Both the position numbers and the translations under genes were made by a program. Source: Nymphaea colorata (lineage: Eukaryota > Streptophyta > Magnoliopsida > Nymphaeales > Nymphaeaceae). From it: 64,000 nucleotides of DNA. The notes under the pieces were generated by a model that saw nothing but the letters and a program-made list of their open reading frames with translations, was not told where the DNA came from and ran no database searches. Shown one piece after another: positions 50,541 to 63,679 of the stretch (positions are counted from its first letter, which is position 1; each line of letters begins with the position of its first letter). Location: contig NC_045147.1 of assembly GCF_008831285.2 (NCBI RefSeq), positions 19,074,854 through 19,138,853 on the forward strand. Direction: 5' to 3'.

Positions 50541-50551
50541 GCATTTGGAAG

Positions 50552-53500
50552 TTATACTCCACAGGTAGAGCGATTTCCAGCAGCAAAACTACCATGTTTG
50601 CCAAGTCTTAGGGCTTTTGGATCGATGGAAATTGTCCCCACGGTTAGGATACTCAAATTGTCATCAGATCCCTCGGCCTTGTCAGCAGAAGAGGAGGAGA
50701 AAACAGAATTGTAGCCATTAACCTTGATCGGCATTGAGCCCACTGTGACAATGTCACTGGATACATTACTGTGTTTTTCTTCTGGCTCACTTGCAAGGGA
50801 ACTAATTTTCACAGTCGACAACATATTATCAACATCCTCAACTGGAACAGTCATGGTGTCTTCATTGGCATCATTAGCAGTTTGTGGTAGCACCTGACTT
50901 GTCTGCAGATCAACAGTGCCAACCAGTTTGCTGTTGGTCATTGACATGTCCAAGGTAAAGTCCTTGTAGCTCTGATTTTGATACTTCGTTTTCTTATCAA
51001 ATAAAGCTTGTTGACGCTCCTCATAATACATGAAATCATCCAAAATGGAAGTCTTTGAAGAGTAACTCTTGAAAATCTTCAGCATCTCAATACCTTGACT
51101 ATACTTTACCTGTAGACCAAAATGAGAATTAGTGATCAGAAGAAAAGGTACCTCTCCTGTAACTAAGGAAAAATAAGAAATATAAATAGGTTAATTGGAT
51201 TACGTGAACTAATGTTGTTCAGCATTGCTTCCAAACCAACAAAAGAATCATGTCCAGAATCCAGACATAGTGACAGCAACTTATTTAAAGCTCATGCAGC
51301 CTATTCTAAATTAGTGGCAGTCTGAGGCGGAGCATAGAGCTACTCATTTTGCTAGAGAGTCTATGTATGAAGTGAAAAGTTGGTTTTTATGGGAATGACC
51401 ATATTGGTTAGCACAAATTTAAATCCACTGGAATAAATATTAAACCAAGTGAAACTTAAACTTGGTCCAAAATCTGGCCATCAATGTCACGGTTATGCGT
51501 GTATGTGCACGCGCATGGAGGCTGTTTCAGGGGGGCATGTTTTTCAGTCTCCACTGATAGGATCCTCAATTTTGAGGTGGGGAAGGTTATGGAGAGGGGA
51601 GGAAGGGAAAAGACAAAAAGTAGGTGGCGTAGGTGAGAGAGAGAGAGAGAGAGAGAACAAAGAGGCAAAAAAAAACAGTCTGGAAAAGAAACCAATTTAA
51701 CCCATTCTGTACATATGTATATGTATACGGCCTTAGATTTGACCACCCAAATATCTGGATCTCAGGTGGCCACCTGGCAATTCTACCAGTTTCTGTGGTT
51801 TTAACTTTTTAAGTTTTGACAAATCCAATCATAAAAATGCAGTAGGAATCTTCAAATGTGTAAGACAACATAAACCTCAGGTGTATATTGAATTTTATAG
51901 AAGTTCACAAATCAACATTCAGATAGTAAAGTCCAACCTATACATCCAAAAAACATGAGCCTTTATTCTTACATTTTTTTATTTCTTATGTTGTACATGT
52001 GTCAACTATCCAAAAGAAAAGAAATGGTATAATGGCCAGATGGCCGCCATCCATATATTGGACGTCAAAATCTAGCTAACATGGCATATATTTTCCTTCC
52101 CACTTTCATATTAGTATGATTGATACAATTTCCTGTCTAGGCACTGGAAATCTACGGTGCATATAGAAAATCTAAACTTTATCTCTTCTTGCTCAGGAGA
52201 TTGATAGCATATCTTCAACATAAGCTTAGTTGACTCCCCATTTTCAGTTCTTCTTAGTACGACTATTGCATCTTCTTCCTGGGAGAAAACAGGTGCAAGA
52301 CCAACAGACCTTCCATGCAATATTCAACTTTCTGCTGTTTTATCAGTAAAAAAATTATCATTAATACTGTTCAACATAGATAGGCATTATTTTAATATTT
52401 ATTAGTGAAACTCTCATTCAAAGTAAACATTCGCTACTATGAGCTAACATATATCTTCAACAAGTACGTACAAAAGGCGAAATCTTAGTTCAACATCAAC
52501 AATACTGCTCAGCCGGCATCTATAGCAATTATTTTTCCAGAAGCTTCAACAGTAACACAACTTGAAGATCAGATAATTAAACACACTAAGTGTAATTTTT
52601 TAAGGTCATCTTCATTTTATGTACATACTAAACCCAAAACCCTAAGCTTCACAACTATGGTCCTCAGTAACTGCAAAGTCCTGATGCATTAGATAGAAAA
52701 GGACCATATAATAAGAAAAAGGTTCCCAGAATTTTGGAAAATCACTGCCTTCCTCTTCAAGCAAAATGCTCCCCATGCTCTATTTGTTAAACAAGAACCC
52801 ATTAGCTTCTGAACGGGAAATTCCCATAAGGTAACAAACAGCAAGAATAGATTATGATCCAAAGTAATGAACTGCTGCCATATGTCATATCAAACTCAAT
52901 GTATGCACGTATGCATCTCAACAACAGCCTTAGAACAAAAAATTGAATTTTTGTTTTATTTCTACATTGGCAAGGTGGGGTAGGCATACCCTACCTGCTT
53001 CTGCGAAGGAGATACACCCTGAGTATTAAACTCTTAACCTCCTTCAACTTGAAGGTCATAGGTCCAACCCAAGCCAACAGACAGAACACTTGTTGACCAA
53101 GAAACACTAAAAGCTGAAAGAGTCAAACTGCTCACAGTTACTCACCTCCTGTGTGTCCCTGCTATTAGTCACTGGCTTATTTTCATTATTCTCTAAGATT
53201 ATGTGCCGAAAATGAGGGTTTGGAACATCCTTTATTAGGTGCCACTTGACAGGAAAGCTACCATTCCATTTGTCCTGCTGCCAAAAATCCATATCCTTCT
53301 GAAAGTCAACAGGACCAATCATTTCTGCAACACCACAGAACTGCCCACTCGCATTAACCTGAAAAGTGGGCTGTTAGCTCAAGGATATAGAACCAAAGAA
53401 AAGTTTACAACAGATGGAAGGGTTAGACTGCTTACTGAAAAGAAAAGAAAAACAGGACATGCTCTATGCTTTCCTCCTGACCTTCTCTGTGCATCTGCAT

Positions 53501-55393
53501 AGGAAGCATCTAGCCGCTTGTTTCCATTCGGAGTACTTGACCATACGTTATATTTGATACTTTTGTGCACGTCGTCTTCACTATAAGACTTTATCACAAA
53601 GAATTTGGCATCAGGATAGCTAACAGGAAAATCATCTCTGTTGTAGTGATCAGCATAGATCAATATATTCTCCTTCATGTCATTACTGAAAGGCCGAGTT
53701 GAATAGACTCTTAAAGAAAGTGGAGAAGTCCACTGATTTTTAGACCTACTTGTTCTAGGGCCCCTGTTTTGTTCACTCAATGCATCTGGGCTTCTATCCA
53801 CATTGATCATAGCCATACCAAAATGCAACGGTTTGTTGGACTTGTTATTCATAGGCCATCCATGATGACCAGAGCCAACATCAACGACTCCATTCACACC
53901 TGTGGTCACTGTAATATTAACAGGCCTCTGAACTGGTGTCAACCTCCTTAAAGGGATATAATCTTTCACTTGAATAGTTGCAGGAGCACTTGAACTCTAG
54001 CAAGCACAATCAGCAGGAAAGTTATGTCAGCACACGTCCATTATCCAGAAGAGGAAAAATAACCAACACAGAGACAAACAGCTGACCAACCTGAGAGGTA
54101 CTGGTGGAGGAGAATATTTCTGGTGAAGTCAACTGCCTCACGGCACCTTCAGAGGTTCCAGGTTTTACATGTGCGGGTTGAAGCTTCTGAACAGGAACAG
54201 CCTGATGCTGCCCCACTCTCCCAGCCTCAGAAGAATGTGAAGAATGGCCATCAGAGGCATTCACTTTGCTCATGGATGAAGAAGGCACTGCACATGTTGC
54301 AACTTTACTGGCAACTGGAACAGACTTTATATCTATAGGTTTCAGAGTCTGAATGGAAGTACCCTGTTTTTCCACTTCTCTTTTAGGCTTTAACGGGCCA
54401 TCAGAGATGGTTACCGTAGTCACAGAAGCAGGTGTTGCATATGTTCCACCTGCACCATCTAGTCCACTGGAACTCGAGCTAGGAACACTAAGCAATGAAT
54501 TGGCAGGTAAACTACAAGTTGGAATGTCAGAACTAGGCTGAAAAACTATTGGAGAGAAACTGGAAGACGAGACAGCATGTTGATAAGATGTACTGCCATA
54601 ATATGGTTGAGACCCTACAAACTGGCCATCCATGCCAATGATAGCTCCAGGTATATAGGGGTTGAATGGGTTGTAAGCAGACTGTGCATATCCATAATTT
54701 GGTGGGTAATATACATAGGGCAAACCTTCAGCTTGAAGAGCCTGCAAAAATGAAATGCAATAGCATTAGCTTAGAGGGTTTCACCAACAAGGCCAACATT
54801 ATATCCAAGTTGGAGATATCAATCATTGTCAAGCTCTGTCAATCTCATGAAACAATGAACACTGAACATGGCTTGAAAACCGGTTCAATAGTGGTGAACC
54901 AGTGACCAAGAAAGGGACAAGCACAAAATGCAAAAGAGGAAATAAAGAAAACTTACAGAGTACTGGAGATCTTGGTTATCCACTTGCAAGACCCTACCGT
55001 GGTTGTCCCAGTCTCCAGCTGCTTGATAGCCTAACAATAAATCAAAGTTCTCAGAAACTGTGACCTGCACAAAAAACACTTGAAAACAAATCCAAGAACC
55101 ACAAATAAGAACACACCTGTACAGTAATACCCATAGTAGCCAGTTGCAGCAGGACAGTATAGCCCCTGGTCTACTACAAAGGCAGGTGCTGCTTCATTAT
55201 CCATAACATTCACAGAAACTGTGGCACCCAGTGGATTCAGATCAGCACCCTGTTTCTTAAGCAGAAGGTGATATATAAGTTATTGAGCAAGGCGACAATC
55301 AAGAACTGAGGAAAAACAGAAACAAGCAATCTCAGACAACCCTACCAAATAGGCCTCCACTCTTTTAGCTACGGAGCCATCACGCCTTTCCAT
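50552..55393 (-). CDS. YTH-domain m6A reader (ECT family)
   Basis: Seven coding exons in transcript order: 55393-55346, 55249-55117 (or from 55255), 55030-54957, 54741-54091, 53996-53436, 53358-53146, 51109-50552; about 745 residues. The start is [16 protein letters not shown], with an in-frame stop just upstream in the leader. The N-terminal half is low-complexity (Tyr/Pro/Ser/Gly, for example [19 protein letters not shown]), as in ECT proteins. The YTH domain spans the end of exon 5 to the start of exon 7, from [22 protein letters not shown] to [18 protein letters not shown] and [14 protein letters not shown]. The aromatic-cage tryptophans are visible in [12 protein letters not shown] and in [12 protein letters not shown]. 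Family members bind N6-methyladenosine in mRNA in the cytoplasm and affect stability and translation. The exact ECT number cannot be given. The last exon adds an acidic Ser/Thr-rich tail. The intron before the last exon is 2 kb. Confidence 0.92.
51631..51657. repeat. (GA)n microsatellite in a YTH-gene intron
   Basis: GA run of about 27 bp inside the 2-kb intron before the last coding exon. Confidence 0.9.
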
Positions 55394-57134
55394 CTCAAAG
55401 TACAGCTAACAATAGTATAAAAAGGCAAGTCATGGAATGATTAAGAGGAAATTTTACAGTGTAACATCATATAAGAGCTATTACAGATTAACCATTCTGG
55501 AATCTCTTCAAATATTCAAATATAAAGAACCTTCACAAACAGAACTTTGATGAATCAAATCATGTGGAACAGCTGAGACTCAGGTTATCTCAGGTCCAAA
55601 TCTGGCCATGAAAAAGGCTGTACGTGGAGATCAAGTTGAAGAAAAATCTCAACCCAGTTCCCTGCCTTCACTTTCCGTAGATTTGGTAGATCTCACCTTC
55701 GAGTATTTGCATTCGCCCACTATCTATAATTTCAAAATTAACAAGGACAAGCAGAGCTGCTTCACAGCCCGAATTTGATAAGCAAAGTCATCATTTCACT
55801 AAAGCTGGAGAGAGAACACTGACCAAACCCAACAATCGCACTTGTTCAAGCTTGAGCACGTTTTTATTCATTTATCTACTACGTATCATCTGAACCAAGT
55901 TTTCCCACCAGAATCACTAAAGGTAGAATATCATAGCATTAACTTCACCAGTCCAACTTTAGCATGGTCATAACAGTATACTGGTGGCTCATCAACTAGC
56001 ATTCAGCTCTTCAGATCAAGCAAAATAATGAATCTGAACAAATGCCACGGCAAGGCATTGCATCTTCAGACCATTCTAGGCAAGATATTGCAACTTTAAA
56101 ATTCAGATTTAAATGCACCAAATGCTGGAGAAACTACTACATAACTGGGAGAGAAAAAGGTGAACCGTATTTAAAATTGAAAAAGTGAACATCTGCACCC
56201 CCGCACATCTAGTCAATGGGAATTCTAATAGACCAATCGTCAAATAACAACATATCAAATTACTAAGTCCAACATGAACAAAAGGAACCTGTCATCTTTG
56301 GGGCGAGAATTTTGATCACCAGAAATCAAACACATATCGCTGAATTACATAAACGAACATCACCAGCTATTTGTCCAATTTCCAACATCCAAACATACGA
56401 AGTTCTGACTAACACCAAGTAAGAATGAATTCAACAACAAGACATTTTGCCATTACGCGTTCTAAACTAGTAAGGGTGCACAAAAGAAAAGAAGCAGACA
56501 ACCACCCATCACACCTTTTCTGATAGTTAAAATAGGTGTCATGTCTAACAGAGGAGAGATTGTGAAAGCCCAAAACTGAAAAAAGCCATATAATTAACAT
56601 AACCAACAATGTACCCAATTATCAATGCACCCATCAACAAAACTTAATTTCATTAAACAGACATAATTTAGAAACCAATAACGCTAAGTTCCAATCAATT
56701 ATTTGGAACGACTTTTCAAATGTCTACTAAATACGACGCTTCCACAATCAAGAGTGGAGGCAATTTGATTCAATCACACTTCTAAAAGAACAACCAGAAA
56801 CAGAACAACGCTCCCTAATCAAAAACCAGGTGAACTAGGCAAAATTACGATCAACCATTCAAGAAAAACATACACAAGCACCGATCAATCAAGTCATGAA
56901 GATTGAATAACCCAAACCAACAAAGAAACAAAAGAACCGCAATGTATCAAATAACACAAAGCCCTCCATGCAAAGTCCCTCCCATACCCGATTATCAATA
57001 GCGCCACGTAAACTTCAAACTAAGAAAAGAACCCCAAATCAAAAGAGAAACAATACGAGAAAAGCAGAAACTGAAGAAACAACAACAAGCATATGGAAAA
57101 TGCGGGTGGATCAACGATTCACCTGACGGGCTCC

Positions 57135-57221
57135 CTAATTCATGGATGCTGTCGAGCAAATATTTGCGTGCCACCCACCAAAGATCAACCGTCCCACAGG
57201 AGGCACAGTCCCAGGGAGCAT
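57135..57221 (-). other. candidate upstream ORF in the YTH 5' leader
   Basis: A 28-codon frame starts ATGCTCCCTGGG and ends at TAG just before the leader donor. It lies in the same frame as the main coding start after splicing, so its TAG is also the stop that limits the main ORF. Its peptide is MLPGTVPPVG... with no known homology. A regulatory role is inference. Confidence 0.45.
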
Positions 57222-57246
57222 CCTTTGAGCTCAACTAAAAAGCCCT

Positions 57247-57253
57247 AACCCTA
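57247..57253 (+). promoter_or_regulatory. telo-box-like motif near the YTH transcription start
   Basis: AACCCTA (within CCCTAACCCTAG at 57243-57254) is the plant telo-box, often found near starts of translation-related genes. It lies just upstream of the inferred leader exon and is followed by purine tracts. Functional relevance is untested. Confidence 0.4.
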
Positions 57254-57299
57254 GCAAGAGAAAAGGAGGGAAGGAATAAAGGAAGGGTAAGGAAATGGG

Positions 57300-59360
57300 G
57301 TTGTGGGAAGAGAGAGAGAGAGGAGAGAGATTAATATGGCAAAAACAGGACCAGTGCCTTGGTGGTGGCTTCCCAGTTCCCATTTTGAGTATGACCACAA
57401 TAGTCATCCTGTGGCCGAAGGAATTTCAATTATGGGATTGAGATCATTCGGGTCAATCTCATTTCCTCATGCCATATTTTCAAGACATTTTTCATTTAAA
57501 AACCTGTATTTTCGTCATAATTTTGAAACCCGCGCTTTTCCAAATTTCCTTGCCGCAACTGCTAATTAAACTAAAGTAACAATCGGCGATCTGAAAAAGT
57601 ATGATTCTTTATATTGTTTAAAATAAGCGTTTTTCAATCTTATAAACAAAACCATTATTAATAAGCAATGGTAAAAGCAAATCCTCATTTAACTGTTGTT
57701 ATCAACAGAGAAGCTTATATAACAAAATCGCCAACATAGGTTGATTTGAAAATTATAAACAAAAGTAGGCCCCAAGAAAAATTCTCCACCGCCTTCTCGC
57801 CCTTAGCCAATGACTGTCAGAAAACGCAAAGTTGGTCACCTTTTATGGATGCTCAAAGCTGTGCCGGGCAGAAAGACTCTCAAGGGAAAAAGATAAAAAA
57901 ATTTGGTACTGAAAGATTTTACCTCACTGTGATTGAACTGTTGTTTTGTTTCGATTGAATAAAAAGTTTGCAAGTCATTGAAAGTTGCTAACAAGTGGAT
58001 ACTGAGTAGCAACTAGTGTTGTTTACTATTGCTGTTATTAGTTAGTATTGGCTCAGACTGTTCTTACTGATTAAGGAAGACGATTTCGTCTGAGGCGGCC
58101 ATTTTTATGCTTCTCTCATGAATTTGACGTCCCACCGGACGACTCTTCTCCTGACAACCATTTATGGTGCTGGTTTAATTAGTCTTTGTTTCAAATAAAG
58201 GTTTTACATCAAATAATGAGGTTTATGTTCATTGATTGTATGATGATGAGGCTAGACAGCATGTTTCCTCCATGTCCGCATTGACATTTCCACTCAGCTA
58301 GACGTTATGTTGCATCTGAATTCGTTAATTCTCCATTTGTTTTCAGGCTGAAATCATGGTTGCCATCTGAAGACACTTTATTATCAGCAGTTCTAGTGGA
58401 ATAGTCTTTTACAAGGTAGTTATCTGTTTCTCATTATTATTTCCTAGGAAACTTTTCTGTTCTTTGTGGTTAGTTAATGTTGGTAGAGAAATCAGCAAGT
58501 ATGCTTGTTATGTACAATATCACTGTTCATAACTAGTTTTATTCACACACAAATTCCTGCACATGTCGAGAGAAATTTTTGATGGGTACCACTAATTCTA
58601 GATGTTATGTGTCATAAAAATTTCTTAGACAGTGATGCTTTGTCTTAGGGTCCTGCATGTAATTGTATAGATGTACTTGCATAATGCACATGGAACACTA
58701 TTGTTCCAATCTTTGGAACAAATTCATAAGTATTAAAATAAAGATGAGGATGAGCTCAGATATGACTGTAATGTATTGTATCATGTGACCTCAATCCTTG
58801 TTGGATCAGGATAGCTATATCCAAACCCAACAATTTGCCATGGTTGAATGTTGTCTTTTCATATTTAGAAAATGCAGATTTTCACCAAAGTCAAATTGAT
58901 TTTCAACAAAAAATTCATAAACCTGGAAGTTCATATCTGATATCAGCTACCATGATCCAATTCAAGGGCTTATACTCAGGTCTCCTGTTTCACACCAAAC
59001 TTGACCCTCTCGTGCAAACGGCGTTTAAATTGCTGCTCCGTCACTGGAAAATGGAACACCGCTGTTCTTTTTTGCCGAAAAGGCGAGAACCGACCGCGGT
59101 CACCGCACACTGATGCAAACACCGGACACGGACGCTCGGTACAGGCGCCTCCGTCGTAACACGTGAGTGAGTTCTGCAGTGTTCCGTGCGTTTGGACGGG
59201 ACAGCGGTCCGGGTTACTCTTTGAAGGCGCAAGAAATGCTGTGAAACTCTTGCTTTCCTGTTCCTCCTCCTCCTCCGCCGCTCAACCGTCGTTCGTCCGT
59301 GGCTACCGTCGCATCCCCTGGAGAAGTCGCCGTCGCTTCTCCAACCAGTTGAAGGAAGGT
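57300..59360. other. intergenic region between divergent genes
   Basis: No coding exon was recognised. A short GA tract is present at about 57310-57325. The minus-strand frames near 59041-59577 are by-products of the CT repeats. Confidence 0.4.
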
Positions 59361-59368
59361 ATGCGCAT

Positions 59369-59370
<2 letters not shown>

Positions 59371-59403
<33 letters not shown>

Positions 59404-59450
59404 CCACTCTCCCCAACCCATGGCTGAATGACCCAAAAATCGCCTGCTCC

Positions 59451-59504
<54 letters not shown>

Positions 59505-59575
59505 CCACTCTCCCCAACCCATGGCTGAATGACCCAAAAATCGCCTCCGCCACTCTCTCTCTCTCTCTCGTTCTC
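59371..59575. repeat. (CT)n tracts within a 101-bp tandem duplication
   Basis: CT runs at about 59371-59399, 59460-59500 and 59552-59569 alternate with two copies of a 53-bp block (59400-59452 and 59501-59553; TTCCCCACTCTCCCC...GACCCAAAAATCGCC). The copies differ only near their ends. The block probably lies in the first leader intron of the downstream gene. Confidence 0.93.
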
Positions 59576-61141
59576 ATGTTCTCGCCCAGGCCTTTTTTTT
59601 GTTAATATTAGCTGTATGAGTTCGTTCGTTGCACATGAACCATAGATGAGATGCCTCAGATATAAAGTTGGTAGGAGTGCACATGATCAACTGATTTTTT
59701 CCTCACCATCGTGTTGGATCATACTTTTTTCCTTTCTCTCTTTACTTATTCAGGGGAACATCAAATTCAGGATATGCAGAACCATACAAACAATACTCGC
59801 TTTGATGGATTCTGCCTTCTTTATTGTGGCTAAATTTTTCAGAAAATTATTACTCTTGATACGTTTTTTTGTAACTGATCTGCTCTATTAAGATTGTGAA
59901 TCTTAGCATGTTACTGGAGGGAGAGGCCCCTGCTGTATAGATCAACTAGTTGAATATCTCTCTTCATTTTCCTGCAGGGGGAGGCTATAATCTACCTTAA
60001 CAAGTTCATGAATCTTGAAACTGATTTTTAGGATAGGATGCTAACTGATGCGCATGTGCCGTATCCAGTGGTTGTTTAGTTTAGCTGTAAGCGAGTGGCT
60101 TTTCCTATATTTCTTGTCTGACTTCATTTCTTCAGAAAACACTTTATATAAATCCGACTCGACAATCTAGCAGCGCTAAAAGAACCCATTTCCCAGTGAA
60201 TATCCTCCGTGCACCTTTCAGGTTGTGTACTTCCTGCCAAAAAGTGGGCTGAGGATTTTTTTTTCATTTCAGGTGAAGTAACCCGCGATATCTAGGATTT
60301 TAGGTTCTGGTTGTTGCCAAAAACGAGGTCCGGCCCTTTTCATCGTGGTGAGTTTTTTTTTCCTCTGATTCTCCCTCTCTCTCCTTTAAGCAGCAGGTCG
60401 TTGTAAAGGAGGGATTGGTGGTAGTTAATTGTTTGCAAGTCTCTTGCACCTCTGTTGTCCTCCTTGTCATTGTCATCTTTGTCGTTCTCCTGTTGAGTTC
60501 TATTGGGGTTTGAAGAAAAGGCATATATTTCTTGCTTCAGTTTCTTATATATCCGCTTCTCTCTTGCTTCAGTTTTCTCAGTGCCTGTATCCTTTTCTTC
60601 TTGCAGTTTCTAAAGTAGATTACATGGACGGGTTTCTACTTTTCATATAAAAGTTTCTGTGCATTTGAACTGCGTCATGTAGAGAGCAGTTGGTATTCGA
60701 CACACTATTGGAGTAAAAAATGCGGGTTTGATTCCTTATGCCGTCTAGAATGATGTGCAGATGTGACTCTTCACAATATTCTTGCAACTCTAGTTGTTAT
60801 GAAATGTTATGATTGTTGCTTTCGAGCTAGCTTGAGCATGCAGATGCTTCTATAAAAGGCAGCTCTGCCATCTTTTTTTTTTTTTGGGTGGAATTTGTTG
60901 TGTTCAGGAAGATTGAGGGCCTCTATTTATCTTTGCTTCCCCTTGCGCTCTTTTGGGCCTTTTCCCCTTTGTTCATCATATTGCCAACCATTATGGAGTT
61001 ATTTTTAATGCACTTACATATGTAGGGAAGTTAAACAAGTGGAAAAGGTTGGCCTCTTGGAGGAACGGTGAGTGAGATATTGCCAAACAAGTGGTTTTTA
61101 GAGGAAGGTGGCGAAGCATTATAAGTGTTGATTTGCCTGAA

Positions 61142-62867
61142 ATGACATCCAGAGTGCTCAAAGGACTTATTTCCCCTCTTCTCAAGAGTCCTTCTAAAGC
61201 CTTGCCTTATTTGGCCTCTCTGCACTCCAATGTCACAAATCCTTTTCCTTCAACCGTTGCAACTCTTGTTTTGCCTGCTAGATGTTTCCGTTGCCATCCC
61301 CCATGGAACTCCATCCTGATTTTTCAGCCATCGGTCATGCATATTCACAGTTTGACTGATACCCGACTGCCCAAGCGAAGACCAAGTGATAAACCAAGAA
61401 GAAAGAGGGCAAGTTTGAAGCCTCCTGGTCAGTTTTCCAGACCACCATCTTTTGCATTTTTTCAAATGAAACGAAAAGATGTGGTGAAGTTCAGAGAAAC
61501 ACAATGATATGGATCCATTGATGATGCAGGACCTTATGCTTGGGTGCCATATGTACCTGGAGAACCTATAGCTAGCAATCGACCCAATGAAGGAAGTGTG
61601 AAGGGGAGGAACCAAAGAAAACGGATGAAGCAGCGGCAAGCATTTATAGTGGTAAGCATCTCCAGCAAGTTGAGCACATGTACATTTTCACACACATAAA
61701 GATGTGTAAAAGAGTGTGGGCATACCAAAATTGCACTAAAAATAATAGTGTAATTAACCTAATGTTGGAAAACTGTCTCAAGTTTCAGAATATTTTGATT
61801 TCTTCTTGTCTGTACGGTCAAAGTTTCTTAGTTGAAGATGTCATGACGAGGTTTTTTTTGTCACCTAAGTCAATGAGCGATCTTCTTTCTTTGAGGTGGA
61901 TTACTTTATGGTCCTCCCTAATGGTTAATTTTATAGTGCACTTTTTACTTGATATTGCTCTTGTCACAAGCATGAGATTTTAGAGGCAGCAGTCACAGTT
62001 GTTGGCTAGCCAATCAACAGTGACCATGTGAAGGGCAAGTGCTAGGATTCAGTAATGCATAATTGTGCTTGGATAGTTAGATAGTCATCCCATGTTCCAA
62101 GCTATTGCCTCTGGAGATTTATAGCACCTATGGGTGGATGTCGGATGATTGATCATCAATAGATCTCCTAAAAGATCTTTTCCATCCATGACAATAGGAA
62201 ACTGGAGCTTTAGAGTTTAGATCTTAAAGTTGGACTCATCAGTATTTGGTAGTTTTGAGTGCAAGGTCCATGTAATGCCACTGGTCTCTTGCACTGTACT
62301 TCATTTACTAGAACGCACCAGAGACTGTGATTTCCTTAACAATGGCAATTTAAAGAAATGCTGCTTCTAAGTTTTCTCAATACCAGCAAAGGTCATTAAC
62401 TTGTAGACAGGCTTTGTGCAATGATATCCAATCTAACATTACTAGAAGCTTCATGTTAAGTTCTCATCTCAACTGCTGATGATGGTTAATGTGACTTAGC
62501 TTTTCTTCTCTTCTGTGTTAGTGTGTCAAAATTAATGCAATGGACTGGGTAAATCCATTAAATTGTCTTCTTTTTTACTCTTTTGTCATCTCTGCTTTCT
62601 GTTGTCAGGGATTCCTTTTCTTGTTATGTAATTTCTTGTTGATTGTCTATACCTGATTATTCATGATGATCATGTACTTGCTGAATTCTGTTCAATAATC
62701 AGTCTGAGGCAAAAAAACGGAAGGCTGAGATGAAAGAAGCAAGGCGGAAGAGGAACATTGAGAGAATAGAGAGGAAAATGGCTGCTGTTGCTAGAGATCG
62801 AGCTTGGGCGGAACGACTAGCAGAGTTGCAGAAACGTGAATCTGAGATGAAAGAAGCTGCCGCATAA
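61142..62867 (+). CDS. small basic protein, family not recognised
   Basis: Three exons: 61142-61427, 61530-61651, 62703-62867; about 190 residues. Phases and GT-AG sites agree, and a single long frame results. The middle is strongly basic (LPKRRPSDKPRRKRASLKPP, then GPYAWVPYVPGEPIASNRPN). The C-terminal exon is a charged helix rich in Lys/Arg/Glu (SEAKKRKAEMKEARRKR, RIERKMAAVARDRAWAERL), with coiled-coil character. The compact PYAWVPYVPGEP core looks conserved, but I cannot assign a family. Nuclear or nucleolar location is plausible from composition. Start choice is uncertain: the ATG at 61142 is the first in frame after an upstream TGA at 61073, and upstream non-coding leader exons near 59.3 kb are likely. 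N-terminal targeting was not established. Confidence 0.72.
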
Positions 62868-63679
62868 GTAATCTCACGTCTGTGCTGAGAAGAATTCTGA
62901 CCTAGAATTGCTCCATGTACTGCTGTTCTTCATTTGATAGATCTTGAGATAATTTTCTCATGGAAAAAAGCTTCAGAATTTTTTTTTTTGGGGCATCTAC
63001 TGAATTTTGCTTGATCTCCACTGAAATTTTTTATGAGGATAATTCCGTCGGTATCTACCTGAGCCATCTACGTATGGAAGTCCTGTTACCTGGTGAATGA
63101 GAATTATAAGTTGTCCTCGTTGCAGTGCGATACCTATTCATTTTAACCATAACTTTATCACCATTTGGTGCACATTTATTAAAGAGGAGGAGGTTGACAA
63201 TTGGCATGGTGCGGCAGGTCATGGCAGTGAAATTAGTCACAATTGGGTTGCATGGGGATCCCTCTTCTCAAGTTAGACGAACTTGCAGGATTCGTGACGT
63301 GTAGGATTTTGCTGCTGTTCTCAAGAGGGTCAAGACCCAGGATTTGGCCTTCAGCTTCCAAAGTGATGGCTTTTGTCGCTCTACATTTAATTCTGTTGTT
63401 GGCCAGGAGTTGAAGAGCCCCAACATTATCGGGTGCATATTACCCTACAAGCCCACAACAGTTTCAACTATTGAGGTGTTGCTTGCCCTCAGGACTATAG
63501 CGGAATTCAAACCGAATCAACTGGCATGAGCACAACCACATCCACTTATTCAAAAAAAAATTAGAAACAGCAAGGTCTTCAGATCCATAATTGGACCATG
63601 ACAACTTGACGCCATCATTTGCATCTTACAACTTTCTCTTTGAGATGTGGAGGGGAGAATTGGCAAAAGGAAAAGAAGA
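62868..63679. other. 3' region of the basic-protein gene and intergenic sequence
   Basis: Between convergent genes. The 3' untranslated region of the basic-protein gene is on the left, and that of the CSP41b gene (minus strand) is on the right. No additional gene was seen. Confidence 0.45.

Larger units (their letters stand above)
55394..57260 (-). other. 5' leader of the YTH gene: leader exon and intron
   Basis: A good donor (CCCGTCAG|GTGAATC) at 57123 and the acceptor before 55405 (TTGTTAG|CTGTAC) give a 1.7-kb leader intron. The join keeps no long frame into the coding ATG, so exon 1 is most likely untranslated. Other leader exons between cannot be excluded. Confidence 0.55.

Noticed and set aside
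52990-53090. Possible pol III promoter with GGTCCAACCC in a YTH-gene intron
   Set aside because: No convincing A box at the right distance; a chance B-box-like word is likely.
57123-57234. Longer minus-strand frame from 57234 as the YTH N-terminus
   Set aside because: Its first codon is TTG, and after splicing it reaches TGA just before the ATG at 55393, so it is not an extension of the main protein.
59041-59577. 178-codon minus-strand frame rich in RERERE
   Set aside because: It is an artefact of (CT)n repeats read on the other strand.
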